Program-made: the position numbers and the translations under genes
In this document: piece after piece, positions 1 through 8,042 of the stretch
Layout of the letters: each line of letters starts with the position of its first letter
Position numbering within the stretch: the stretch's first letter is position 1
Source of the DNA: Pseudomonas sp. FP1742
Lineage (GTDB): Bacteria > Pseudomonadota > Gammaproteobacteria > Pseudomonadales > Pseudomonadaceae
Assembly (NCBI RefSeq): GCF_030687145.1
Contig: NZ_CP117460.1
Coordinates: 1,860,001-1,924,000, forward strand
Length of the DNA stretch: 64,000 nucleotides
Direction: 5' to 3'
The notes under the pieces: generated by a model
What the model saw: the letters and a program-made list of their open reading frames with translations, nothing else
The model's database searches: none
Told to the model about the DNA's origin: nothing

Positions 1-2
1 TT

Positions 3-635
3 GGCATGCTGCGGCTGCTGGGTGTCAGGCCGCATGCAGTCGAGTATGAAAACTTCGGCAAGCTGGTCAGAAACGTCGTTCCGGTTCCGGAGGCCGCGGG
101 CACCACCAGCTCTTGGGGCGCGGATGTGGAGTTTTTCTGGCACACCGACAATCCCAACTGGCCCTTCGCCGATCAAAGCCGAAATGTCGCGACCGCCGTG
201 CCGAACTTCTTGGCCTTTACCGCCGTGCGCAACTTTGAAGGCGCCTCCACCGACATCGTTTGTGTGGATCATGTCCTTTCAAAGCTGCCCGGCTGGGCGA
301 TCGCCCAGTTGCAAAAGTCTGCCTACACCTTTGGTGCCCCTGCCTCCAACGAGGGCTTCGATGGCCAGCCGAGGGTGCTGCCGGTGCTGGAGCACGACGA
401 GGGCGGTTATCGCCTGCGCTTTGACGATGGCATCGTGGCCGCCCTCGACCTGGACAGCGAAAAGGCACTTGGGCTCCTGCGCCAGTGCCTGCGCGATGCC
501 CAGGGGATAGAGGTGGTGTTGCAACCAGGCGACTTCTTCATTTTCAAAAATGCCCGTGTGCTGCACCGCCGCAAGGCGTTCCAGCCTCTGCTCAACGGCA
601 AGGCGCGCTGGCTGCGCCGGGTGTACGGCAGTTGA
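3..635 (+). CDS. Fe(II)/2-oxoglutarate-dependent dioxygenase (TauD/clavaminate-synthase-like), 5' end cut off
   Basis: The frame is open to the window edge, so the start is probably upstream. Counting from the ATG at position 6, the iron ligands are visible as the HxD pair at residues 46-48 (WHTDN) and a distal His near 187 (RVLHRR), followed by arginines at 201-205 that would hold 2-oxoglutarate. The arrangement resembles the amino-acid hydroxylases of the AsnO/VioC type, which oxidise free L-amino acids in antibiotic pathways. It sits 57 bases before two ATP-grasp ligase genes on the same strand and is likely the tailoring oxygenase of that pathway. Family assignment is firm; substrate is unknown. 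Confidence 0.8.
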   Translation, partial: GMLRLLGVRPHAVEYENFGKLVRNVVPVPEAAGTTSSWGADVEFFWHTDNPNWPFADQSRNVATAVPNFLAFTAVRNFEGASTDIVCVDHVLSKLPGWAIAQLQKSAYTFGAPASNEGFDGQPRVLPVLEHDEGGYRLRFDDGIVAALDLDSEKALGLLRQCLRDAQGIEVVLQPGDFFIFKNARVLHRRKAFQPLLNGKARWLRRVYGS

Positions 636-692
636 GCCTTTGCTTCAAGAACCATCACACAACAAACATCACAGTAGACAGGGAGTTCATGC

Positions 693-1949
693 ATGAATAA
701 GCGTATCGCAGTAGTCGGTGGCCGTCCCTCGCCCATCCACGGTGCCAAGGAGCTGGGCATCGACGTGGTGCTGGTGCATCAAGAGGGTGACTACGAGCAG
801 GAAATCCTCGCCCATTGCGAACAGGTGGTGCATGCCAGGATTGACGACGCCGAGGCCATCATCAAGGTCCTCGAGCCCCTGCACCGCGACCGTCCGTTCG
901 ATCGCATCATGACCACTACCGAAGTGGCCGGCGAGTCAACGGGCAAAGTGGTCGATCACTTCGGCCTCACCGGGGTTTCCTATAAGACTGCGCGCCTGCT
1001 CAAGGACAAAGTGGCCATGCGCGAGTTGCTGGTCGAGCACAACCTGAGCCCGGTTGCCTATCGCCATGTCACCAGTGCGCAGGATGCCGTCGCGTTCGTC
1101 AAGGAGCATGGCAAGTCGGTCCTCAAACCCGCCGAAGGCGTGGCCAGCCTGCATATCCATCCCTGCGATGACGCAGCCTCTGCTTCCAAGGCCTGGCAGG
1201 CGCTTCAGGATGCCGACGTCAAGCACATTATCATCGAGGAGTACCTGGAGGGGCCGGTCGTCAGCGTCGACTCCTTCTCGTTCAAGGGGCGCCACCTTCC
1301 CATTGGTTACTCCCAGTACCGCATGAACGACAAATACGTTGAGTGGGAAGTCAGCACGCCGAGCACCGAGGCCAGGAAATGGCTGAGCGAGCTGAAGGAA
1401 ATGACCTGCCGCCTGCTCGACGCCGTAGAGCTGGAGGAGGGGCCCTCCCATAGCGAGTTCGTGCTGACCCCCAAGGGGCCTCGTGTACTCGAATCCCATG
1501 CTCGCCTGGCGGGCTCGGGTGCTCCTGAACTGGTGCGGCGTGCGTTCGGCCTGGACCTGAACCGCATGTTCCTGACTGTGCCGCTGGGTATCGACACCCT
1601 GCCGGATGTGTCGCCCGAGCCGAAAGCGGGGGCCGCCATCCAGTTCTTCGTACCGACGCCTGGCAAGGTCAGAAAGGTCGAGCTCGATCTCAAGCCTGAC
1701 GTCGATGTACGCCATACCAAGTCAGGCGAGACGCCACGGGTGTTCCTGCCGTTCCTGTTCGAACTGGGCGCAGCCGAGCGTGCCGTAGTCATCCAGAAGC
1801 ATGAGGGCGATACGATTCCACCGCTCGACACCGTTGCCGACTGCGTTTCAGGGTATGTCCTGGCAACAGGCACCTCGCGCGAGGATGCCGTGCGTATCGG
1901 TGACGAACTGGTAGCGGCGGTCAACTTCATCGTGGATCCCACGGCATGA
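693..1949 (+). CDS. ATP-grasp ligase 1 (probable amino-acid/peptide ligase)
   Basis: 418 residues. GGGAG at 681-685 sits seven bases before the ATG. The protein has the three-part ATP-grasp layout: an N-terminal pre-domain (about 1-95), a central lid with the ATP-binding lysine region (VLKPAEG near 145) and IIIEEYLEG near 185, and the Mg-binding end (SHSEFVLT, then RVLESHARLAGS near 265-277, where E and the following N/H position bind metal). It belongs to the carbamoyl-phosphate-synthase-like L-amino-acid ligase group (BacD and relatives), which joins a carboxylate to an amine through an acyl phosphate. The stop overlaps the next start by four bases (ATGA), so the two ligases are translationally coupled. 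Substrates cannot be read from the sequence. Confidence 0.82.
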   Translation: MNKRIAVVGGRPSPIHGAKELGIDVVLVHQEGDYEQEILAHCEQVVHARIDDAEAIIKVLEPLHRDRPFDRIMTTTEVAGESTGKVVDHFGLTGVSYKTARLLKDKVAMRELLVEHNLSPVAYRHVTSAQDAVAFVKEHGKSVLKPAEGVASLHIHPCDDAASASKAWQALQDADVKHIIIEEYLEGPVVSVDSFSFKGRHLPIGYSQYRMNDKYVEWEVSTPSTEARKWLSELKEMTCRLLDAVELEEGPSHSEFVLTPKGPRVLESHARLAGSGAPELVRRAFGLDLNRMFLTVPLGIDTLPDVSPEPKAGAAIQFFVPTPGKVRKVELDLKPDVDVRHTKSGETPRVFLPFLFELGAAERAVVIQKHEGDTIPPLDTVADCVSGYVLATGTSREDAVRIGDELVAAVNFIVDPTA

Positions 1950-3142
1950 AATATGTCCTCTGCTTGCACCGTTGGGTCGGCAGCCAAGCGCTATACGACC
2001 TATACGAACTGCCGGCAGGAATGCAGATTCGGGCGATCTGTACGCCCGAATCCTGCGCGTCCCTGCCGAGCGAGCGCCTGGCGTCAAGCTCGGTGCTCGT
2101 TTCACTGGACGATGCTGAGGCTGTCATGGCTGAGGCCGAGCGTCTGGTCGAGCAACATGGCGTTCCAGCGCTGGTGGTTGCCCTCAATGAGGGCGACCTG
2201 CTCAATGCGGCTTCTATCCGTGAGCGATGGCAGGTACCGGGAGATCTTGTCGCGTGGACCGAGCGGTTCCGCGACAAGCTCACCATGCTGGAGGTCGCAG
2301 GCCGGCAATCGTCGATCGGCGTGCTGCCTGCCTTGCCTGCCGATTCCCGCGAAGCGGTGGAGCGACTGGCCGCTGAACACGGCTATCCGCTGGTGCTCAA
2401 GCCGCGCTACGGCACGGCGAGTCGCGGCGTAAAGTTTCTTCGCGGCCCAAAGGATCTTGATCAAATCAGACAGGCCACGGAGCCGATGATGGTCCAGGCT
2501 TGCTGCGCGGCCCCCATCCTGCATGTTGACGGCTGGTGGGATGGGCAACGGATTGTGGTAGTCACGGCGTCGCGTTATGTGAACAGCTGTGCCGATTTCG
2601 GTCCGGACAGCCCGCTGGGTAGCATCGAACTCGAGGAGGGCGACGACGAACGGCGGATTGCGGGGCGCGTCGAGCAACTGCTGGCAGTCTTCGCGCCTGA
2701 GCGAGAAATCGTCTTCCACCTCGAACTGTTCGACCTGGATGACAAATTGCTGTTCCTGGAAATCGGTGCCCGGGTCGGTGGCGCCGAAATCCCGTTCCTC
2801 TGGCGAGAAGTGAGGGATATCGACCTGCTGGGGATCGCTTGGGAAATCCAGACCGGGGCGTCTACCCGCTACAGGGACCTTGCGCGCAGCCTCAGCAAGG
2901 AGGGCAGGCCATTGCACCGCGAGCGGGGGGCATGGGTGATCGCCCGCCGCAACAGCTCGCCGCGTGATGGTTTGGGCACCCTGTACTGGGCTCAACCGCA
3001 GAACCTGGATCGCTTCGCCAGCGGTGTTTATGAGGGCGCTGGCACGCGCCTTCGCCTGCGCAGCTTCGATCGTCCCGCGCTGGTACGTGACGTGGGGAAG
3101 ATCTTCGAACAGTTATCCGAATCATGGGGAGCTCAATCTTGA
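1946..3142 (+). CDS. ATP-grasp ligase 2 (divergent)
   Basis: 398 residues, overlapping ligase 1 by four bases. It is unlike ligase 1 in sequence but shows the same fold signals: a lysine in YPLVLKPRYGTASRGVKFL (about 148-166), a phosphate-loop-like glycine/serine stretch, MVQACCAA as the hinge near 180, and the metal-binding FHLELF...LLFLEIGARVGGAEIP segment near 256-281. The N-terminal half is more divergent. Two unrelated ATP-grasp enzymes in one operon suggest two successive amide or ester bonds, or activation of two different substrates. It could equally act on a non-amino-acid carboxylate. Confidence 0.75.
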   Translation: MKYVLCLHRWVGSQALYDLYELPAGMQIRAICTPESCASLPSERLASSSVLVSLDDAEAVMAEAERLVEQHGVPALVVALNEGDLLNAASIRERWQVPGDLVAWTERFRDKLTMLEVAGRQSSIGVLPALPADSREAVERLAAEHGYPLVLKPRYGTASRGVKFLRGPKDLDQIRQATEPMMVQACCAAPILHVDGWWDGQRIVVVTASRYVNSCADFGPDSPLGSIELEEGDDERRIAGRVEQLLAVFAPEREIVFHLELFDLDDKLLFLEIGARVGGAEIPFLWREVRDIDLLGIAWEIQTGASTRYRDLARSLSKEGRPLHRERGAWVIARRNSSPRDGLGTLYWAQPQNLDRFASGVYEGAGTRLRLRSFDRPALVRDVGKIFEQLSESWGAQS

Positions 3143-3924
3143 AAACAGCAGTTGTGACCGGTGCAAGCAGTGGCATTGGCGAGGCGTGCGCTCGTACCTT
3201 GGCCAGTCGTGGCTGGCGGGTATTCCTTGTGGCGCGCAGGGGGGATCGGCTCGAGCAGATTGCCGGCGAAACCGGCGGACGCGCCATTGTGCTGGATGTG
3301 ACACAAGCGCGAGAGGAGGACTTGGTGCGGATTTCCGAGTGCGATCTTCTGGTGAACTGTGCGGGCGGTGCGATCGGCCTGGATGGGGTAGACACGGCCA
3401 GTGCCGAGGACTGGACGAACATGTTCAACAGTAATGTACTTGGGACTTTGCGGATGACCCAACTGCTATTGCCTCGGCTCATCGCGTCCCAAGGGTGCAT
3501 CATCAATATCACCTCTACGGCTGCGCTAGCCGGTTATGAGGGGGGAGGCGGCTATTGCGCGGCCAAGAGTGCCCAGCGCGCACTGACCCATTCCTTGCGG
3601 CTGGAGATGAAGGGTATACCGGTGCGTATCACCGAAGTGCTCCCCGGCATGGTGCATACGCCAGAGTTTTCCTTGAATCGTTTTCGCGGCGACGCCGAAC
3701 GGGTCAGCGCCCTCTACAAGGATGTCGACCGGCCTTTGAGCGCGGACGATGTCGCCCAGGTCGTGGCTTGGGTTGCCGATCAGCCCGCACATGTCAATGT
3801 CGATGAAATCGTGGTTCGGCCAGTGGCACAGCGTGCTCAGCATGCGCTGTTCCGCGGCAGTCTCGGCTGGTTCGAGCCGCAGCGGGCCGACACATCCCCT
3901 TTGAATGATGGAGCACGCCAATGA
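3139..3924 (+). CDS. Short-chain dehydrogenase/reductase (classical SDR)
   Basis: I chose the TTG at 3139: it overlaps the stop of the previous gene as TTGA, and GGGGAG at 3126-3131 is correctly spaced. The ATG at 3124 would add five residues. The resulting 261-residue protein has the cofactor motif TGASSGIG near the N-terminus, the structural NCAGG, the catalytic serine in NITSTAAL and the YCAAK (YxxxK) active-site pair near 139-143. The acidic or basic residue after beta-2 (ARRGDR) favours NADP(H). Its probable role is oxidation or reduction of a hydroxyl/keto group made by the upstream dioxygenase. Last enzymatic gene of the operon; overlaps the exporter gene by four bases. Confidence 0.85.
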   Translation: MKTAVVTGASSGIGEACARTLASRGWRVFLVARRGDRLEQIAGETGGRAIVLDVTQAREEDLVRISECDLLVNCAGGAIGLDGVDTASAEDWTNMFNSNVLGTLRMTQLLLPRLIASQGCIINITSTAALAGYEGGGGYCAAKSAQRALTHSLRLEMKGIPVRITEVLPGMVHTPEFSLNRFRGDAERVSALYKDVDRPLSADDVAQVVAWVADQPAHVNVDEIVVRPVAQRAQHALFRGSLGWFEPQRADTSPLNDGARQ

Positions 3925-4556
3925 TGGCGCTGGAAAGCCTGGCCGGTGTGGCCATCATCTCCTTGGGCATGGTGCTGACACCGGGTCCCAACATGGTCTA
4001 CCTGACCTCGCGGGCGATTTCCCAGGGGCGGTTGGCCGGGATGATTTCGCTGGCGGGTGTGGCGCTAGGCTTCGTGTGCTACTTGTTGGCGGCGGGATTG
4101 GGACTGGCCGCTTTGTTCAAGGCAGTGCCAGTCGCCTACGATGTCGTCAGGATCGCAGGCGCATTTTATCTGGGCTATCTGGCCTGGAACATGCTGAAGC
4201 CCAGGGGGAGTTCCCCCTTCGAGGCGCGGGAGCTGCCACCTCACTCGCCGAGACGGCTGTTCACCATGGGGCTTGTGACGAACCTGCTGAATCCGAAGAT
4301 TGCGCTGATGTATTCCGCGCTGATTCCGCAGTTCATCGACCCTTCCGCAGGGTCTACCTTCCAGCAATTCATCCAGATGGGGCTGGTACAGATCACCATT
4401 GCCGTCACCGTGAACGGCATAATCGTTCTCGCCGCCTCCCGGGTCAGCGGATTCCTGGCCAAGCGACCTTCTGCCATGCGCACCCAACGCTGGGTGTCCG
4501 GGACTGTCCTGGGCATCTTCGCGGTCGATATCCTGCTGCGCAAACCACTCACCTGA
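3921..4556 (+). CDS. LysE/RhtB-family amino-acid exporter
   Basis: 211 residues with about six hydrophobic segments and the family signature GxxxTPGPNM (LTPGPNMVYLTSRAI, near residue 17) at the start, plus the NLLNPKIALMYSALIPQF stretch typical of LysE/RhtB exporters. Its ATG overlaps the SDR stop (ATGA). Placed at the end of a ligase/oxygenase operon, it most likely exports the pathway product or gives self-protection. Comparable exporters end small amino-acid antimetabolite clusters in pseudomonads. A hairpin terminator follows about 75 bases downstream. Confidence 0.85.
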   Translation: MMALESLAGVAIISLGMVLTPGPNMVYLTSRAISQGRLAGMISLAGVALGFVCYLLAAGLGLAALFKAVPVAYDVVRIAGAFYLGYLAWNMLKPRGSSPFEARELPPHSPRRLFTMGLVTNLLNPKIALMYSALIPQFIDPSAGSTFQQFIQMGLVQITIAVTVNGIIVLAASRVSGFLAKRPSAMRTQRWVSGTVLGIFAVDILLRKPLT

Positions 4557-4628
4557 TAAGGAACGAGTGTTTCGCCTGACCGTAATGCTGTTCACTTGAG
4601 TAGTTGAGTCTCAGCCGGGCTTCCTCGA

Positions 4629-4663
4629 AAATCCGATGCCAGACCTCTGGCATTGGATTTTTT
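4629..4663 (+). terminator. Rho-independent terminator of the biosynthetic operon
   Basis: A stem formed by AATCCGATGCCAG and CTGGCATTGGATT (one G-T pair), with a short loop, runs directly into six T residues on the plus strand. It is the first strong terminator after the dioxygenase-to-LysE operon. Confidence 0.75.
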
Positions 4664-4821
4664 ATGGTGCGCGCAGCATGGGCGTAATCTTGTGCGCAAA
4701 TCCGGCGGTTGTGCGGGGATATTGCCGTGCAACTGATCGTGATGGCCACGGCCAATCCGATTTCAGGCACAGGCAGATGATTGGCAGAGTTAAGAGCGGG
4801 TATCGGAGGATTGTTTCTGGA

Positions 4822-4856
4822 TCACCGTCCAAGGCCTTCAAGGCCGGGGACGGTGA
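4822..4856. repeat. Compact palindrome in the intergenic region
   Basis: TCACCGTCC at 4822-4830 is perfectly complementary to GGACGGTGA at 4848-4856. Between them GGCCTT and AAGGCC also pair, leaving a one-base loop and small bulges. No T-run follows, so it is not a classic terminator. The rest of 4557-4961 holds no gene I can support. Confidence 0.55.
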
Positions 4857-4961
4857 AATATCAAAGACCCGGTTTCCAGTGGACCGTAAGGCTGCTCCGC
4901 TTAAGTGAGCAGCATTACGCTTTTCAGCAGGGCTTTTGAGGTTTTCAGCCTTTCTGGCGTC

Positions 4962-5186
4962 TCAGGCAATCAGTGCCTGGCGAGTACGCTCGATCACGGC
5001 CTGCAGCGGCTCGGCGCTGGAGTATTGATCGGGATACAGGCGTTCGCTGTGACGAGCGATGCCGTGTTCGTTGACCAGAGTGAAGCTGAAGCAGCCTTTG
5101 CGAGCGGCCATGATCAGGCAGTTCATTGGAGCAAAAGCGTTGGTTAGGGTGCGAATGGCATCCTGAGTGTGGATTTGAGTAGACAT
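4962..5186 (-). CDS. Small conserved Pseudomonas protein of unknown function
   Basis: 74 residues, starting MSTQIHTQDAIRTL and ending in an IERTRQAL helix. I recall very similar short proteins from many fluorescent pseudomonads, in the same length range; none has a known role. The sequence is mixed alpha/beta with no signal peptide or membrane segment and no catalytic motif I recognise. It contains two cysteines (NCLIMAA, KGCFSF). It is transcribed alone, away from its neighbours on both sides. Confidence 0.7.
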   Translation of the reverse strand: MSTQIHTQDAIRTLTNAFAPMNCLIMAARKGCFSFTLVNEHGIARHSERLYPDQYSSAEPLQAVIERTRQALIA

Positions 5187-6038
5187 AATCGGGTGTTCCT
5201 ACAAGCGACACGGATAAGAACCGTGCAAAGTTAAAACGTTCCAGTGACGACGACCACCATTGGTCGAACGAAGAACCCGACTGGAACAAAGCAGCCAGTT
5301 TGAAGCGCTATAAATTGGCGCGCTTGGGCTGGCAGGTAGGTACTTAGGAGGGCAGGCAACACATCAAGGGCAAAGGTTCTGGGCCCGGGGTGAAGATCCT
5401 GATCAATTTGCAGGTTGGTTCGGTCAGAGTAAGTGAGCTTCGCAACACCCTTTGCTTTCGATTCAAAGGCTGTGTTGGCGCAAGATTTACCTGGAAACCA
5501 TCGAGGTGGTCGATCCCGCTTTGTCGGTAGAGGCTTCTCCTGGAGAAGGCTGACCGGGGGGATTTGTTCGACCAGAATTGACTTTCAGCTTGGTACTAAC
5601 GCCGCGGATACTAACGGATTGACTGGGCGAAGGGAAGTCTATTCGCAAAAAAGTCGCATTATCCCCAAGCCTTACCGTCAATCGCGCCAAAAAAGCGCAT
5701 CGATATAACCGCCTCGCAGGGACTTGTGCACATAAGTTGCACAAGCTGTCATCCCACTGTCATCCTCGCCTCAATGGCAGTGGGTGCCTGTAACGAAAAT
5801 TTAAGTCAATGAAAAACATCGCTTTTTTTTACTGGTGAAAAAATCGTCAGTTTGACTGCGGGCCCCGTTCCACACGGCTTTGCGAGAGTTCAAGGACGGT
5901 TGTCCACTGAGTTATCCACAGCTTCTGTGGATTGTCCCAAGCGCTTGCTCTAGGACGGGCGTGCAGGCTTTTTTCGACTTTACCTGTACGAAAAAAAGAG
6001 TAGAGTGGCGCGCCTTCCGATCTGCCCCACAGTGCTTT
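5187..6038. other. Long intergenic stretch with no supported gene
   Basis: Short frames here have no recognisable protein character. A perfect DnaA-box match (TTATCCACA, 5912-5920) lies inside a partial inverted repeat with TGTGGAT at 5926-5932, upstream of the Sel1-like gene. AT-rich segments around 5800-5850 and 5985-6005 could hold promoters. Confidence 0.4.
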
Positions 6039-6362
6039 ATGAAGTTTCGCTCAGTCTCAGTCTCTGCTGCCTCAATCCCCCCCAGCATTACCCCACCCAA
6101 GCGCTTTTCGATGCGTGTGGCCGAGTGGCTACTGGACAGCCCGCGCCTGGGCGAAAACCCCACCGTCAAACACTTCGCCGGACGCTTGCTCAAGCAGCCT
6201 GCCCGCCAAGGCGTCGTGGCCGCGCAAAGCCGCCTCGGCCAATTGATGTGCCGCGAATGCGGGAATGCCCGGGATCGTCGCATTGGCCAGGAACTGTTGC
6301 GCCAGGCTGCGCGTGCCGGGGACCGACGCGCCCGACAGGAACTTGGTCTGATCGAAGACTGA
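6039..6362 (+). CDS. Small Sel1-repeat-like protein
   Basis: 107 residues from the ATG at 6039; an ATG at 6111 (MRVAEWLL, 83 residues) is an equally good start because neither has a strong Shine-Dalgarno. The body contains alanine/glycine-spaced helices (GVVAAQSRLGQLMC, ELLRQAARAGDRRARQELG) that match one to two Sel1-type repeats, a protein-protein interaction fold. Such short proteins are common in fluorescent pseudomonads upstream of rmuC. Function unknown. A second Sel1-like gene occurs at 26172-26579. Confidence 0.6.
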   Translation: MKFRSVSVSAASIPPSITPPKRFSMRVAEWLLDSPRLGENPTVKHFAGRLLKQPARQGVVAAQSRLGQLMCRECGNARDRRIGQELLRQAARAGDRRARQELGLIED

Positions 6363-6423
6363 GCTGTCCAAGACCTGACGCCTTGGTTAACCTTCACGCT
6401 TTATCGAATCGGCAGGAGTGGCT

Positions 6424-7902
6424 ATGGCGATGGACTTGACCAGCGCATTGCTGGGGTTGGCGGGCGCTGCGCTGCCATTACTGGTACTGGCCTGGCAACT
6501 TCAGCGTCGGGCAAGTGCCGGGCAGGCCGAACTGGCGTTGCTGGAAGAGCGCCTGGCCATGGCCCAGCTGACACAGGACGGCTTGAATGCCCAGCTTGAC
6601 ACCTGCCGTGATGAAATCGCGGACCTGAGCCAGGCCAATGCCGCCAAACAGGCCGATCTGGCCGCTCTACGCCGTGAAGTCGAATTGCTGCAGATCGAAC
6701 GCGACGACGCCCGCGACGCAGCTCACGCCTGGAACATCGAACGTGCCGGCAAAGAGGCTGAGTTGCGTCGCCTGGACGCCCAGGCCGCGTCCCTCAATGC
6801 CGAGCTGCGTGAGCAGCAGGAAAGCCATCAGCAGCGCCTCAACGACCTGCAAGGCTCGCGAGACGAGTTGCGCGCGCAATTCGCCGAGCTGGCGGGCAAG
6901 ATCTTCGACGAGCGTGAGCAGCGTTTTGCCGAAACCAGTCAGCAGCGTCTGGGGCAATTGCTCGATCCGTTGAAGGAGCGCATCCAGTCATTTGAAAAGC
7001 GCGTAGAGGAGAGCTATCAGGCCGAGGCCCGTGAGCGTTTTTCCCTGGCCAAGGAACTGGAGCGTCTGCAACAACTGAACCTGCGCCTGAGCGACGAGGC
7101 CACCAACCTCACTCGTGCCTTGAAAGGGCAGAAAACCCAGGGCAACTGGGGCGAACTGATTCTCGAGCGAGTGCTTGAGCACGCCGGCCTGGAGAAGGGC
7201 CGTGAATACCAGACCCAGGTCAATCTCAAGGGGCCGGACGGTGAGCGTTTCCAGCCGGATGTCATCATTTACCTGCCCGGCGACAAGCAAGTCGTGGTCG
7301 ACTCCAAGGTCAGCCTGACGGCCTATCAGCAATATGTGGCGGCTGAGGATGACAGCATCGGCCAGATCGCCATCAAGCAGCACGTACTGTCGCTGCGCAA
7401 TCACGTCAAAGGCCTGGCCGGCAAGGATTACAAGCGGCTCGACGGTTTGCACAGCCTGGATTTCGTCCTGCTTTTCGTCCCGATCGAAGCGGCGTTTTCC
7501 GCGGCATTGCAGGCTGAACCGACGCTGTTTCAGGAGGCCTTCGACCGCAATATCGTGATTGTCAGCCCGACCACATTGCTGGCCACTTTGCGGGTCATCG
7601 ACAGCTTGTGGAAGCAAGAGCGGCAGAGCCAGAACGCCCGGGAAATCGCCGAGCGCGCCGGGTGGCTGTACGACAAGTTCGTGTTGTTCATCCAGGATCT
7701 GGATGAGGTCGGCAATCGCTTGCAGCAACTGGACAAGGCCTACAGCTCTGCCCGCAATAAGCTGACAGAAGGCCGTGGCAACCTGGTCAGTCGCAGCGAG
7801 CAGCTCAAATTACTGGGGGCGCGGGCCAGCAAGAGCTTGCCGGCGGATCTGCTGGAGCGGGCCATGACGGATGTCGATGGTTTGGCCGAGTTGCCCGAGT
7901 AG
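6424..7902 (+). CDS. rmuC: DNA recombination protein RmuC
   Basis: 492 residues. AGGAG at 6413-6417 fits the ATG at 6424 rather than the GTG at 6418. A single N-terminal membrane anchor (LLGLAGAALPLLVLAWQL) is followed by a long coiled coil (about 30-190, rich in Q, E, A, L) and the RmuC nuclease-like domain with NWGELILERVLEHAGL, YQTQVNL and PDVIIYLPGDKQVVVDSKVSL, the last resembling a PD-(D/E)xK core. RmuC limits inversions and other rearrangements at short inverted repeats; it is also implicated in phage restriction in E. coli. Full length and intact. Confidence 0.93.
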   Translation: MAMDLTSALLGLAGAALPLLVLAWQLQRRASAGQAELALLEERLAMAQLTQDGLNAQLDTCRDEIADLSQANAAKQADLAALRREVELLQIERDDARDAAHAWNIERAGKEAELRRLDAQAASLNAELREQQESHQQRLNDLQGSRDELRAQFAELAGKIFDEREQRFAETSQQRLGQLLDPLKERIQSFEKRVEESYQAEARERFSLAKELERLQQLNLRLSDEATNLTRALKGQKTQGNWGELILERVLEHAGLEKGREYQTQVNLKGPDGERFQPDVIIYLPGDKQVVVDSKVSLTAYQQYVAAEDDSIGQIAIKQHVLSLRNHVKGLAGKDYKRLDGLHSLDFVLLFVPIEAAFSAALQAEPTLFQEAFDRNIVIVSPTTLLATLRVIDSLWKQERQSQNAREIAERAGWLYDKFVLFIQDLDEVGNRLQQLDKAYSSARNKLTEGRGNLVSRSEQLKLLGARASKSLPADLLERAMTDVDGLAELPE

Positions 7903-7910
7903 CCGAAAAG

Positions 7911-8007
7911 CTTCGCGAGCAAGCCCGCTCCCACAGTGGATCTGCGTTGTGGCACAAATGGTGAACAATACAAAAACCATGCGGGAGCGGGCTTGCTCGC
8001 GAAGGCG
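7911..8007. repeat. REP pair (BIME) 1
   Basis: Two inverted copies of the Pseudomonas REP core (CGCGAGCAAGCCCGCTCCCA and its complement), about 45 bases apart, between rmuC and the kinase gene, both of which end here. It may act as a transcript-end stabiliser. Confidence 0.9.
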
Positions 8008-8042
8008 TCAATTGCCCCACAACAAGGCTCAAACCTGCCGCA

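Noticed and set aside
5433..5708. Short plus-strand frame in the intergenic region
   Set aside because: No ribosome site and no protein-like pattern.
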